The notes: generated by a model from the letters alone, not told the origin. A DNA stretch of 64,000 bases from Saccharothrix sp. NRRL B-16314 (GCF_000716595.1 NZ_JNXC01000035.1:10103-74102); one strand, 5' to 3'. Positions 25,405-35,927 are shown, counted from the stretch's first letter. Program-made: numbers and translations.

Positions 25405-26415
25405 GTGGCACGCGGCGACTGGCGGCGGCTGGACGAGTCCGACGTGCGGGTGCGGCCGGGCAAGGGGACCAGGCCGCGCAGCAAGCGCCGGCCCGAGCAC
25501 GCGGACGCGGTGCCCGCCATGGTCGTCGGGGTGGACCGCGGCCGGTGGACGTGCGCGATGGACGGTGACCCGGGACGGTTGGTCGTCGCCATGCGGGCGC
25601 GGGAGCTGGGCCGCACGCCGGTCGTGGTGGGCGACGACGTCGGCCTGGTCGGTGACACGTCCGGCCAGCCGGACACGCTGGCCCGGATCGTGCGGGTGGA
25701 CGACCGCCGGAGCGTGCTGCGGCGGACGGCGGACGACACCGACCCGTTCGAGCGGGTGGTCGTCGCCAACGCGGGGCAGCTGGTGATCGTGTCGGCGCTG
25801 GCGGACCCGCAGCCGCGCCGCGGTTTCATCGACCGCTGCCTGGTCGCCGCGTACGCGGGTGGGCTGGAACCGTTGCTGTGCCTGACGAAGTCGGACCTGG
25901 CCCCGCCGGACGACCTGCTCGCCGCGTACGCCGAGCTGTCCCTGCCGGTCGTGGTGACGCGGTCCGACGAGGACCCCGAGGAGCTGCGCTCCCGGCTGGT
26001 GAACCGGGTGTCGGCGTTGATCGGGCACTCGGGGGTGGGCAAGTCCACGCTGGTGAACAAGCTGGTGCCGGACGCCCACCGGGCCGTCGGCGTGGTCAGC
26101 GGTGTGGGCAAGGGCCGGCACACGTCCACCCAGACCGTGGCGCTGCCGCTGCCCGAGGGTGGCTGGGCGGTGGACACCCCGGGCATCCGCTCGTTCGGGC
26201 TCGCGCACATCACGCCGGACGACATCGTCGGCTCGTTCCCGGACATGAGGGCGATGGCCGAGGAGTGCCCGTCCGGCTGCGGCCACCAGGGCCCGCCCGA
26301 CGACCCGGACTGCATGCTCGACGAACTCGTCCGCACCGGCGAGGCCTCCCCCGGCCGCCTCGACTCCCTGCGCCGCCTCCTGTCCTCCCGCAGCAAGCTG
26401 GAGGAATACGACTAA
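25405..26415 (+). CDS. rsgA: Ribosome small subunit-dependent GTPase RsgA
   Basis: 336 residues; circularly permuted GTPase that acts in late 30S maturation. OB-fold N-terminus, then G4 LCLTKSDL, G1 GHSGVGKST (207-215), G3 VDTPGIRSFG, in that permuted order, and a zinc knuckle CPSGCGHQ...C near the end. GTG start one base after the aroA stop: co-transcribed, as in M. tuberculosis Rv3227-Rv3228. The TAA stop is followed three bases later by a 22-bp repeat array. Confidence 0.95.
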   Translation: MARGDWRRLDESDVRVRPGKGTRPRSKRRPEHADAVPAMVVGVDRGRWTCAMDGDPGRLVVAMRARELGRTPVVVGDDVGLVGDTSGQPDTLARIVRVDDRRSVLRRTADDTDPFERVVVANAGQLVIVSALADPQPRRGFIDRCLVAAYAGGLEPLLCLTKSDLAPPDDLLAAYAELSLPVVVTRSDEDPEELRSRLVNRVSALIGHSGVGKSTLVNKLVPDAHRAVGVVSGVGKGRHTSTQTVALPLPEGGWAVDTPGIRSFGLAHITPDDIVGSFPDMRAMAEECPSGCGHQGPPDDPDCMLDELVRTGEASPGRLDSLRRLLSSRSKLEEYD

Positions 26416-26418
26416 CCC

Positions 26419-26506
26419 GAGAGTCCTACGTTCAGAACGCGTGAGTCCTACGTTCAGAACGCGTGAGTCCTACGTTCGCGTACCCCGAATTCAACGCTCG
26501 GAACGC
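26419..26506 (+). repeat. 22-bp repeat array (half-element): three A units + one B unit
   Basis: Four 22-bp units in strict register: 26419-26440, 26441-26462, 26463-26484 (type A, core GAGTCCTACGTTC, usually ending AGAACGC) and 26485-26506 (type B, GAATTCAACGCTCGGAACGC). Types A and B agree at about 15 of 22 positions. The array begins 3 bp after the rsgA stop (TAACCCG) and reads away from that gene. No spacers between units, so not CRISPR. Confidence 0.93.
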
Positions 26507-26553
26507 GCGTCGGCGGCTCACGCGGGCGGCACGCGGTAGTACGGTGCGCAGCC

Positions 26554-26922
26554 GTGGCGAAGGTGACGGGTATCGGCGGTGTCTTCCTGCGAGCGCGCAA
26601 CCCCGAGCGCTTGACCGAGTGGTACCGCCGGCACCTCGGCGTGCCGATGAGCGACGGCGGCGCGATCACGTTCCACCCGGCGGACGCGGAGACGGTGTCG
26701 TTCGCGCTGTTCGCCGACAACACCGACTACTTCGGCGAGCCGGGCCAGCGCGCGATGATCAACCTGCGGGTGGACGACCTGCCCGCGCTGTTAGCGCAAC
26801 TGCGCGGGCAGGGCGTCGAAGTGCTGCCGCAGACGGAGGACTCCGAGTTCGGCCGGTTCGGGTGGTGCGTCGACCCCGAGGGCAACCGCATCGAGCTCTG
26901 GCAGCCGGCGCCCGGCATGTGA
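26554..26922 (+). CDS. VOC (glyoxalase/bleomycin-resistance fold) family protein
   Basis: 122 residues, single VOC module: VTGIGGVFLRARNPERLTEW, YRRHLGVPM, LRVDDLPALLAQLRGQGVEV and DPEGNRIELWQP (metal-binding Glu in the IELW strand). Could be a small lyase or dioxygenase; no substrate can be read. GTG at 26554. Same strand as rsgA but separated by the 22-bp repeat array. The last codons enter a 14-bp tandem repeat. Confidence 0.88.
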   Translation: MAKVTGIGGVFLRARNPERLTEWYRRHLGVPMSDGGAITFHPADAETVSFALFADNTDYFGEPGQRAMINLRVDDLPALLAQLRGQGVEVLPQTEDSEFGRFGWCVDPEGNRIELWQPAPGM

Positions 26923-26969
26923 CACCCCGTATGGGACACCCGGCATGGGACACCCGGTATGTAACGACG
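26914..26969 (+). repeat. 14-bp tandem repeat spanning the stop codon of the VOC gene
   Basis: Four units: GGCATGTGACACCC (26914-26927), 26928-26941, 26942-26955 (both with ATGGGACACCC) and a diverged fourth at 26956-26969. The TGA stop (26920-26922) is in the first unit, where GGG of later units is replaced by GTGA context. Confidence 0.88.
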
Positions 26970-26997
26970 ACTGCGCTCGAAGTCCGCGAACGGTCGG

Positions 26998-27489
26998 CTA
27001 CATCAGCTCCAGCAGGAACGGCAGCTCCTGCGCCGCGTACCAGGCCAGCTCGTGGTCCTCGGCACCGCCCAACGCGAACTCCGCGTCCGGGTCGCCCAGG
27101 TCCGCCGCGTCGATCACGTCCGCGGCCGCGCGCACGTCGTCCTCGGCCTCCGACGTGTCCAGGTGGATCGCGGCCACCAGCTTCATCGGCACCGGCCCGG
27201 ACAGCTTCACCACCGAGAAGTCCAGGTCCGGCCGCAACTTCGCGTCCGGCACGTCCACCGACACCACCGCCCGCCGCGGCACCGCCTTCTCGTCGCCCGC
27301 GATCAGCCGCAGCGAACCGCGAGCCGCGTCGAGCATCGCCGAGTACTCCAGCTCTTCCGTGTCACCGGTCGCGTAGGACTCGCGCAACGCGGGCGTCAGG
27401 GCGAACCCCGTCCCGCCCACCGGCACGAACTCGCCCGTGTCCACCAAGTCGCGCAACATCGCGACGGTCGCCGGGAGGTAAACCCTCAT
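26998..27489 (-). CDS. Conserved hypothetical protein (DUF6912, Rv3231c-like)
   Basis: 163 residues. Starts MRVYLPATVAMLRDLVDTGEF; the middle has DAARGSLRLIAG and RRAVVSVDVPDAKLRPD and the end WYAAQELPFLLEL. This matches the actinobacterial family represented by M. tuberculosis Rv3231c, of unknown function. Its ATG overlaps the WS/DGAT stop by four bases (ATGA), so it is the second gene of that operon. The conserved pairing suggests a role linked to the acyltransferase-like protein. Confidence 0.85.
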   Translation of the reverse strand: MRVYLPATVAMLRDLVDTGEFVPVGGTGFALTPALRESYATGDTEELEYSAMLDAARGSLRLIAGDEKAVPRRAVVSVDVPDAKLRPDLDFSVVKLSGPVPMKLVAAIHLDTSEAEDDVRAAADVIDAADLGDPDAEFALGGAEDHELAWYAAQELPFLLELM

Positions 27490-28862
27490 GTGGACACCGT
27501 TCCCATCAGTTCCTCCACCGACTCCTCGACCATCGCCGCCAACACGTCCACGTCGGACATGGCGTCGCGGTCCGCGTTCAGGCCGAAGTACACGCCACCG
27601 TCATAAGACGTCACGCCGATCGACAACGCCTGGTTTTTCGCCAACGGCACAACCGGGAACATCTCGATCATCTTCGCCCCCGCCGCGTACAGCGGCACCT
27701 GCGGCCCCGGCACGTTCGTCACCACGACGTTGAACAACCGCCGCGAGAACGACGACGCCGCCCGCGCGCCCAACGCGTGCAACGTCGGCGGCGCGAAGCC
27801 CGAGAACCGCACCAACGTCTGGGCCGCCACCGACTGCCCCGACTCCTGGTGGGCGCGCGTCGCGTGCGACACGTGGTGCAGCCGCACGACCGGGTTCGGC
27901 TCCCCCACCGGCAGGTCGACCAGGTACGCCGACACCTGCGCCTCGTCGTTGCGCACGGACATCGGCGCCATGGCCCGGATCGTGGTCCCCGCCGTCACGA
28001 CCTCGCCGCGCGACAGCAACCAGTTCCGCAACGCGCCCGACAACGCCGCCAGCACGCCGTCGTTCACCGTGCCGCCGTGCACGCGCCGGATCTCCCGGAA
28101 CTCGTCCAACCGGGTGCGCGCCACCGCGAACCGCCGCTGCGGCGAGATCCGCACGTTCAACGGGCTGCCGGGTGCGGGCGTGGCGGCGGTGCGCACCGCG
28201 GACGCCAAGCCGCCGAACACCCCGGCGACCTTCCGCACCGTCGCCACCGTGTCCATCGTCGCCGACCGGACGTTCTCCACGATCTCACCGGGCCGCTGCA
28301 CCGCCTCGGCCACCGCGTCCACCACCAGCTGCAACCCGCTCGGCTCCGGCGACGGCATCCACAGCGCCTCCACCGGCGGCCGGGGCGTCGCGGACACGTC
28401 CAGGATCACCTGCCCGATCTCCGGCGCCCCGATCCCCGACACCATCGCCTGGTGCGTCTTGGTGATCACCGCGGTCCGGTTCCGGGCCAGGCCCTCGACC
28501 AGGTAGATCTCCCACAACGGCCGGGTGTGGTCGAGCGGCCGGGACATCAGCCGCGCGACCAGGTCGTGCAACTGCTGGTCGCTGCCCGGTTTCGGCAACG
28601 CCGACCGCCGCACGTGGTACGTCACGTCGAAGTCCGGGTCGTCCACCCACACCGGCCGGGCCAGCCGTCCGGGCACGTGCACGACCTTCTGCCGGTACCG
28701 GGGCACCAGCGACAGCCGCTGCTCGATCAGGTCGACCAGCCGGTCGTAGTCGAACCGGGTGCGCGGCCGGCGGAACACCGCCACCCCACCGACGTGCATC
28801 GGCGTCGTGGAGTCCTCCAGGTACAGGAACGAGGCGTCGAGCGCGGACAGGCGGTCGGGCAT
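27486..28862 (-). CDS. WS/DGAT (wax ester synthase / diacylglycerol acyltransferase) family protein with altered active site
   Basis: 458 residues, full-length family member. Seen: LSALDASFLYLEDSTTPMHVGGVAVF, LDHTRPLWEIYLVEGL, RRVHGGTVNDGVLAALSGAL, NVVVTNVPGPQVPLY (ND and PLYG-type motifs). The catalytic HHxxxDG reads HQAMVSG (in ITKTHQAMVSGIGA): the second, catalytic His is Gln and the Asp is Ser. Acyl transfer by the standard mechanism is therefore doubtful. It corresponds in position to Rv3233c/Rv3234c. First gene of an operon with the DUF6912 gene. Confidence 0.9.
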   Translation of the reverse strand: MPDRLSALDASFLYLEDSTTPMHVGGVAVFRRPRTRFDYDRLVDLIEQRLSLVPRYRQKVVHVPGRLARPVWVDDPDFDVTYHVRRSALPKPGSDQQLHDLVARLMSRPLDHTRPLWEIYLVEGLARNRTAVITKTHQAMVSGIGAPEIGQVILDVSATPRPPVEALWMPSPEPSGLQLVVDAVAEAVQRPGEIVENVRSATMDTVATVRKVAGVFGGLASAVRTAATPAPGSPLNVRISPQRRFAVARTRLDEFREIRRVHGGTVNDGVLAALSGALRNWLLSRGEVVTAGTTIRAMAPMSVRNDEAQVSAYLVDLPVGEPNPVVRLHHVSHATRAHQESGQSVAAQTLVRFSGFAPPTLHALGARAASSFSRRLFNVVVTNVPGPQVPLYAAGAKMIEMFPVVPLAKNQALSIGVTSYDGGVYFGLNADRDAMSDVDVLAAMVEESVEELMGTVST

Positions 28863-28872
28863 GCGGTCCAGG

Positions 28873-29550
28873 CTAGTCGGTGCAGGCGCGCACGAGCCTG
28901 CGCACGGCGCTGACCTCGGCTTCGTCGCGCTTGTGCCGGGCGAGCCTGATCTCCGCCGCCGCGGCCATGGCCCGACGCGCCTCGACCCGCACCGACACGT
29001 CCACGCCCGACAGGAACCCGCGCACGAGCCGGGACCGGGCGAGCCGCTTGACCGGTCGCAACGGCGCCACCGCCATCGCCAGCCAGCTCATCGCGACGTC
29101 GATCTTCCGGTCGCCCCGGCGCGCGCTGGCCCAGTCGACCACCACCGCGCCCTCGGGGCCCATCACCACGTTGCCGGGATGCAGGTCGAGGTGCAGCAGG
29201 CCGCCGTTCGGGCTCTGCCCGTCCAGGAAGTCGGGCGCGGGCACGGCGTCCAGCTTGCGGTGCAGTTCGGCCAGCTCGCGGCCCAGCGCACGGGCGCGCC
29301 ACGGCTTGGCGTCCAGCTCCTGCGACATGCGCGGACCGGGGACGTACTCCATCACCAGGTCCGTCTCCGAGGCGTCCGCCACCCTCGGCACCGGTATGCC
29401 GTGGCGGCGCAGGTACCGCATCAGCTCGGCCTCGGGCCCGAGGTCGCGGCCCGCGCGGCTGCGCTTGACCAGCAGACCGTCGGGACGCAGGTAGACGTCC
29501 GCCTCCCGGCCACTGGCCAGCAGACGATGCGCCTCGTCGCGCGTTGTCAT
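28873..29550 (-). CDS. Phosphotransferase (APH/choline-kinase-like) family protein
   Basis: 225 residues. Kinase-like fold: GREADVYLRPDGLLVKRSR (ATP Lys), PEAELMRYLRRHGIPVPRV, DLVMEYVPGPRM hinge, LLHLDLHPGNVVM (catalytic D of the HxDxxxxN motif) and VVVDWASA (metal Asp, DW in place of DFG). Small-molecule or protein phosphorylation; substrate unknown, and antibiotic resistance should not be assumed. ATG at 29550 preferred to upstream in-frame codons. Ends ten bases before the WS/DGAT start, likely same operon. Confidence 0.88.
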   Translation of the reverse strand: MTTRDEAHRLLASGREADVYLRPDGLLVKRSRAGRDLGPEAELMRYLRRHGIPVPRVADASETDLVMEYVPGPRMSQELDAKPWRARALGRELAELHRKLDAVPAPDFLDGQSPNGGLLHLDLHPGNVVMGPEGAVVVDWASARRGDRKIDVAMSWLAMAVAPLRPVKRLARSRLVRGFLSGVDVSVRVEARRAMAAAAEIRLARHKRDEAEVSAVRRLVRACTD

Positions 29551-29614
29551 GTGACGATCATCATGATTGACAGCGCGAAAGCAAGCCCCAAACGGGTAGT
29601 GGACACTTGCCGAC

Positions 29615-30364
29615 GTGGATGTGTCACCCAAGGACAGGTTCGTCACCGTGTACGGCCGCAAGCCCGTGCTGGAAGCGCTCGACGACCCGCGGCTCGAAGT
29701 CGACAAGGTCATGCTGGCCGACACGGCGCGCGGTCCGGCCGCCCGCGAGATCCTGGACGCGGCGAACCGCCGGGGTGTCCAGGTCCAGCGGGCGACGGCT
29801 CAGCGGGTCAAGGTGCTGGCGGGGAACGGGAAGCAGGACCAGGGCGTGCTGGCCGACGTGGTCGCGCCCCGGATGCGCCCCCTCGAACTGGGGCTGCGCG
29901 AGAACCCGCGGAACGTGCTGGTGCTGGACGGCATCACCACGCCCGCGAACGTCGGCATGATCCTGCGGACCGCGACGGCCGCCGGGATGGACGGCATCGT
30001 GGTGCCCCGCCGGGGGGTGGCGTCGATCGACCCGCTGGTGGTGAAGGCGTCGGCGGGAGTGGCGTTCCGGGCGCCGGTGCTGCGGTGCGCGACCGCGGCC
30101 GAGGCTGCCGCCGCGCTGCGCGCCTCCGGTTACCCGATCTTCGCGCTCGACGCCGGCGCCCGGCACTCGGTGTACTCGGCGGACCTGCCGGCCCGGGCGG
30201 CGTTCGTGCTGGGCAGCGAGTCGGCGGGCATCTCGGACGACGTGCGACCGCACGTGACGGGGTGGCTGTCCATCCCGATGGCGGCGGGGGTCGAGTCGCT
30301 GAACGTGGCCAGCGCGGCGGCCGTGCTGTGCTTCGAGGTCGTGCGCCGGCGGACCACCCACTGA
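29615..30364 (+). CDS. TrmH/SpoU family RNA 2'-O-ribose methyltransferase
   Basis: 249 residues. N-terminal substrate-binding domain (VYGRKPVLEALDDPR) then SpoU knot: motif 1 ITTPANVGMILRTATAAG, motif 2 FVLGSESAGISDDV, motif 3 LSIPMAAGVESLNVASAAAVL. It methylates a ribose of tRNA or 23S rRNA with SAM. The target (position 18 tRNA, 2251 rRNA or other) cannot be decided. GTG start at 29615, divergent from the kinase-like gene. Confidence 0.9.
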   Translation: MDVSPKDRFVTVYGRKPVLEALDDPRLEVDKVMLADTARGPAAREILDAANRRGVQVQRATAQRVKVLAGNGKQDQGVLADVVAPRMRPLELGLRENPRNVLVLDGITTPANVGMILRTATAAGMDGIVVPRRGVASIDPLVVKASAGVAFRAPVLRCATAAEAAAALRASGYPIFALDAGARHSVYSADLPARAAFVLGSESAGISDDVRPHVTGWLSIPMAAGVESLNVASAAAVLCFEVVRRRTTH

Positions 30365-30669
30365 GCACCGCGTCCGGTGGGGCGCAGCGCGGGCACCGGA
30401 GGGCCGCTCCGATACCCGCGCTGCTCAACCGGCTGACCAGTGGCTCACCACAGCCACCCGAACGCGGTACCCGTCGACACGGGCCCGTCCCGGTCAGCCC
30501 TCAATGCCCCACACCCACGCCGCTCGTGACGCGTCGGATGCGGAACCGCGGCTCGTGCCCACCAATTGCCATTTCGGCAGTGACCGGTGAACGCCTAGAA
30601 CGTACGGGGGAATCGGAGCGACCGGCAATTCACCGCCCGGGTGGATCTTCGGTCGCCGTTGGTGACCAA
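30365..30669. other. Non-coding gap between the TrmH-like gene and the convergent HAD gene
   Basis: 305 bp with no convincing gene on either strand. The right end (CACCAATTGCC near 30560, GACCAATTAACTC near 30664) is the least GC-rich part. No clear terminator hairpin or promoter recognised. Confidence 0.6.
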
Positions 30670-31083
30670 TTAACTCTGAAGAGGGACCTGGAGCAGTGTT
30701 TCCAGTTCCTCAAGGGTGGATTGCACGGACTGGTGGTGCACACCGACCATTCCGGCTGCCGCGGCGCCCCGCACGTTGACCCGCAGGTCGTCCACGAAAA
30801 CGCATTCGTGCGGCGGGAGGCCGAGGCGCGCGGCGGCGAGGAGGTAGATGCGCCGGTCGGGCTTGGCGATGCCGACGTCGCCGGAGGTGATCACCACGTC
30901 GAACAGGGAGGACCACTCGGCCGGTGGCCGCCACAAACCGTCGGCGTTGGACAGCACGGCGGTGAGAACGCCCTGGTGGCGGGCCTGGCGGGTGGCCGTG
31001 AGCAGGGGCGGTTCGAGCGCGGTGTGGTCGTCGCCCGGGTCGGTCAGCACGCCGCCGAAGTCCAGCACCAGTCCCCGCACCAT
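30670..31083 (-). CDS. HAD-superfamily hydrolase
   Basis: 137 residues, a small HAD-IA protein with little cap. Motif I GLVLDFGGVLTD (nucleophile Asp, and T-D), motif II VLTAVLSNADGL, motif III/IV GIAKPDRRIYLLAAARLGLP and CVFVDDLRVNVRGAAAAGM. Phosphatase of unknown substrate. ATG at 31083 with GGAGGC just upstream. Shorter than typical HAD-IA proteins (~200), mainly in the cap. Confidence 0.85.
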   Translation of the reverse strand: MVRGLVLDFGGVLTDPGDDHTALEPPLLTATRQARHQGVLTAVLSNADGLWRPPAEWSSLFDVVITSGDVGIAKPDRRIYLLAAARLGLPPHECVFVDDLRVNVRGAAAAGMVGVHHQSVQSTLEELETLLQVPLQS

Positions 31084-31137
31084 GCCTCCATCAGGTGATC
31101 TCGGTACGAAACCCCGGCTGTTCGCCCTCGGTTCAGC

Positions 31138-31530
31138 ATGCCACCTCAGCTGCGCACGCTGTCGTCGACCGGGCCCGCGAAGCACCGGCACCCGACCGCC
31201 GAGCCCTCACCGCCGTTCAGCGGGCCCCTGGCCGCCGCCCCGGCGCTTGACCCGCGACGCTTCCTGTTCCCGCTGATAGAAGCCCTGAACGGCCGTCGAC
31301 CACCGGGGCAGCTGTCGGCCACCTTCGCCCCGGACGCGCTGACCACGCTGACCGGTGTCACCGCCCGGACGCACGCCCGCCTGGGCCGCTACCGCCTGTG
31401 CCACGTTTCGGCGGATGCGGCGGAACTGGCCGGAACGCTGCACATGCCGACGAAAGTCCGCGCCTTCGCCGCCAGGGTGGAACGCAGGAACTCGCGCTGG
31501 CACTGCACCGAATTCCACCTGCTCCCCTGA
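31138..31530 (+). CDS. Rv3235 family protein
   Basis: 130 residues. The C-terminal 90 residues (LIEALNGRRPPGQLSATFAP...RVERRNSRWHCTEFHLLP) match the actinobacterial Rv3235 family (DUF6459), found next to secA in many genomes. Function unknown to me. The first ~40 residues are Pro/Ala-rich and poorly conserved, so the exact start is unsure. Convergent with secA across a bidirectional terminator. Confidence 0.8.
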   Translation: MPPQLRTLSSTGPAKHRHPTAEPSPPFSGPLAAAPALDPRRFLFPLIEALNGRRPPGQLSATFAPDALTTLTGVTARTHARLGRYRLCHVSADAAELAGTLHMPTKVRAFAARVERRNSRWHCTEFHLLP

Positions 31531-31546
31531 TTCGCCACCGGACAAA

Positions 31547-31586
31547 AAGAAGCGGGGTGCCGGCTTTCACCGACACCCCGCTTCTT
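31547..31586. terminator. Bidirectional terminator between the Rv3235-like gene and secA
   Basis: AAGAAGCGGGGTG (31547-31559) pairs with 31574-31586, a 13-bp perfect stem, with an A-run before and CTTCTT after, so it can stop transcription from both sides. Confidence 0.9.
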
Positions 31587-31602
31587 CGCCTGTATCGCGG
31601 TG

Positions 31603-34479
<2,877 letters not shown>

Positions 34480-34559
34480 CCGGGTCGACCTCATTACCTC
34501 ATCGCGACGCGCCCGGGGGACGGGCGCCTTCCACAGGGCTCACCACGGCCATGGCGAGC

Positions 34560-34593
34560 CTTCACCACCTGCCATCGTAGGCAAGTCGTGAAG
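34560..34593. promoter_or_regulatory. Nested imperfect palindrome upstream of secA
   Basis: CTTCAC (34560-34565) pairs with GTGAAG and TGCC with GGCA around ATCGTA, giving a two-tier hairpin about 80 bp before the secA start. It could be an operator or a leader hairpin. Confidence 0.45.
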
Positions 34594-35024
34594 GTGTGTG
34601 CACAGACACAGGTAGGAAGGGGTGCGGAACCCCCTGTAACGGCCCCCGCGACACCCCGACGACCGCCCCTGGCCCCCACGCTGGTGAAGGCACCAGGACC
34701 GCCCCAACCACCCTCCCACCACGGCGGCGAGGCGGTTGGGCGGCCGGGTGTGCCCGTGTGCGGCGTGTGCGGCCTGGTGGGTGGGGGCCTGGTGGGTGGG
34801 GCTGGAGGTGGTCGCCGCCGCACCGCCGCACCGCCGCACCGGCGCACCGGCGGGCACACCCAGGCACACTCGGCCACCCCGCCCCGGCCTGGTCCGCAGC
34901 ACCGCCGCCGCGCACCGCCGCCCTGCACCGGCACCGTCACCGCCCCGCCCCGCCACCGCCCCGGTCCGCCCCGGCCCGGCCCCGGTCCGCCCCTGCCCCG
35001 GCCCCTGCCTCGGCCCCCGAGGCA

Positions 35025-35057
35025 ACCACCACGCGAGGTCGCGTCGATCGTTCGCGG
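35025..35057 (+). repeat. Leader-type dispersed repeat, copy 1
   Basis: 33 bp identical to the element before mtrB (40557-40589, opposite strand), with core GGTCGCGTCGATCGTTCGCG. Unlike the other two copies it is not followed by a gene. Confidence 0.93.
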
Positions 35058-35060
35058 CGC

Positions 35061-35097
35061 GTTTTCCGGCGATCATGCTCTTCGATCGTCGGAAAAC
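35061..35097. repeat. 14-bp-stem hairpin next to repeat copy 1
   Basis: GTTTTCCGGCGATC (35061-35074) pairs with 35084-35097 at 13 of 14 positions; 9-base loop. It starts three bases after the shared 33-bp element, so it may be an insertion within an ancestral leader copy. Confidence 0.85.
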
Positions 35098-35142
35098 GGG
35101 TCGCGAGCGGTCGACTTCCAGGCGACCGAGCCGCCGCCTGCG

Positions 35143-35184
35143 GAGCAGCGGCAATCAGACACAGAGCAGCGGCAATCAGACACA
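35143..35184 (+). repeat. 21-bp perfect tandem duplication
   Basis: GAGCAGCGGCAATCAGACAC plus one A, twice (35143-35163, 35164-35184). It resembles the sequence that follows the leader element before mtrB (GGAGCAGCGGTCAGATGACAC), where the ATG is the start codon; here no ATG is present. Confidence 0.93.
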
Positions 35185-35185
35185 A

Positions 35186-35210
35186 CCCCCGGCGCGAGGG
35201 GCGCCGGGGG
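35186..35210 (-). terminator. Terminator of hpf
   Basis: CCCCCGGCGC and GCGCCGGGGG form a perfect 10-bp stem with a 5-base loop, 28 bases after the hpf stop codon. Confidence 0.88.
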
Positions 35211-35237
35211 CTGCGAGGTCAAGTGAGGGGACCGTGG

Positions 35238-35927
35238 TCAGGCGAGCCTGATCACGCCGTAGTCGAATCCCTTTCGGCGGTAGACGACGCTCGGACGTCC
35301 GCTGTCCGCGTCGGAGAACAGGTAGAAGTCGTGGCCGACCAGTTCCATCTCGTAGAGAGCCTGGTCGACGGTCATCGGCTTGGCAGTGTGCTCTTTCTCG
35401 CGCACGATCTGGCCGGGCAGGCTGTCCTCGATGCCGTCGTCCCAGCGCTGCGAGGGCACTTCCGCCATGCCCTCGTCCGCGGGTTCCGACTCGTCCGCCT
35501 CCAGCACGGCAGTCCGGCCGAACCACGTGCCCTGCGTCTGGGCGTCGTGGTCGGGGCCGAGGGGCAGAGTGTCGGCGAGTCCGCTGGTCGCCTCGGCGAC
35601 CGACGTCGGGCCGCGCCGCCCGTGGTGCACGCGCCTGCGGTCATGCGAGCGCCGCAACCGGTTCTCGAGCTTCGTCACCGCGGAGTCCAGGGCGGCGTAG
35701 AAGTCGCCCGCACACGCTTCGGCGCGAATCACCGGGCCCCGTCCCTTGCCGGTGATTTCCACACGCTGGCAGTTCTTGGACTGCCGGCGGTTCGGCTCGT
35801 GGAAGAGCTCCACGTCAAAGCGGATGACCTTGCGGTCGTAACGCTCAAGCCGCGTCAGCTTGTCGGCGACGTGAACCCGATAGTGATCGGGCACCTCGAC
35901 ATTGCGGCCCTTAACGACGATGTCCAT
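35238..35927 (-). CDS. hpf: Long-form ribosome hibernation promoting factor
   Basis: 229 residues. N-terminal HPF/YfiA domain (MDIVVKGRNVEVPDHYRVHV, KLTRLERYDRKVIRFDVELF, AEACAGDFYAALDSAVTKLE), linker, and the C-terminal dimerisation domain (KPMTVDQALYEMELVGHDFYLF...YRRKGFDYGVIRL). Joins 70S ribosomes into inactive 100S dimers in stationary phase or stress. ATG at 35927 chosen because GGGAGG lies eight bases upstream; an upstream in-frame start adds ten unlikely residues. Place equals Rv3241c, between comF and secA. Confidence 0.95.
   Translation of the reverse strand: MDIVVKGRNVEVPDHYRVHVADKLTRLERYDRKVIRFDVELFHEPNRRQSKNCQRVEITGKGRGPVIRAEACAGDFYAALDSAVTKLENRLRRSHDRRRVHHGRRGPTSVAEATSGLADTLPLGPDHDAQTQGTWFGRTAVLEADESEPADEGMAEVPSQRWDDGIEDSLPGQIVREKEHTAKPMTVDQALYEMELVGHDFYLFSDADSGRPSVVYRRKGFDYGVIRLA

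Larger units (their letters stand above)
34480..35237. other. Unusually long secA-hpf intergenic region
   Basis: 758 bp without a believable gene. It has extreme strand bias (plus strand CCG/CCC-rich from ~34810 to 35020), an imperfect palindrome at 34560-34592, a G-quadruplex-type run at 34779-34801, a copy of the mtrB/permease leader element at 35025-35057, a hairpin at 35061-35097, a 21-bp tandem duplication at 35143-35184 and the hpf terminator at 35186-35210. Confidence 0.85.

Noticed and set aside
24183..26396. Long minus-strand frame opposite aroA-rsgA
   Set aside because: Antisense shadow of two well-conserved genes; protein is low-complexity Arg/His/Gly-rich.
26419..26506. LexA (SOS) box in the repeat units (GTTC..GAAC)
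   Set aside because: Actinobacterial LexA sites are GAAC-N4-GTTC; the repeat has GTTC-A-GAAC, the opposite order and spacing.
28873..29550. Aminoglycoside resistance gene
   Set aside because: The kinase fold is shared by many metabolic kinases; no residue pattern seen that points to an antibiotic substrate.
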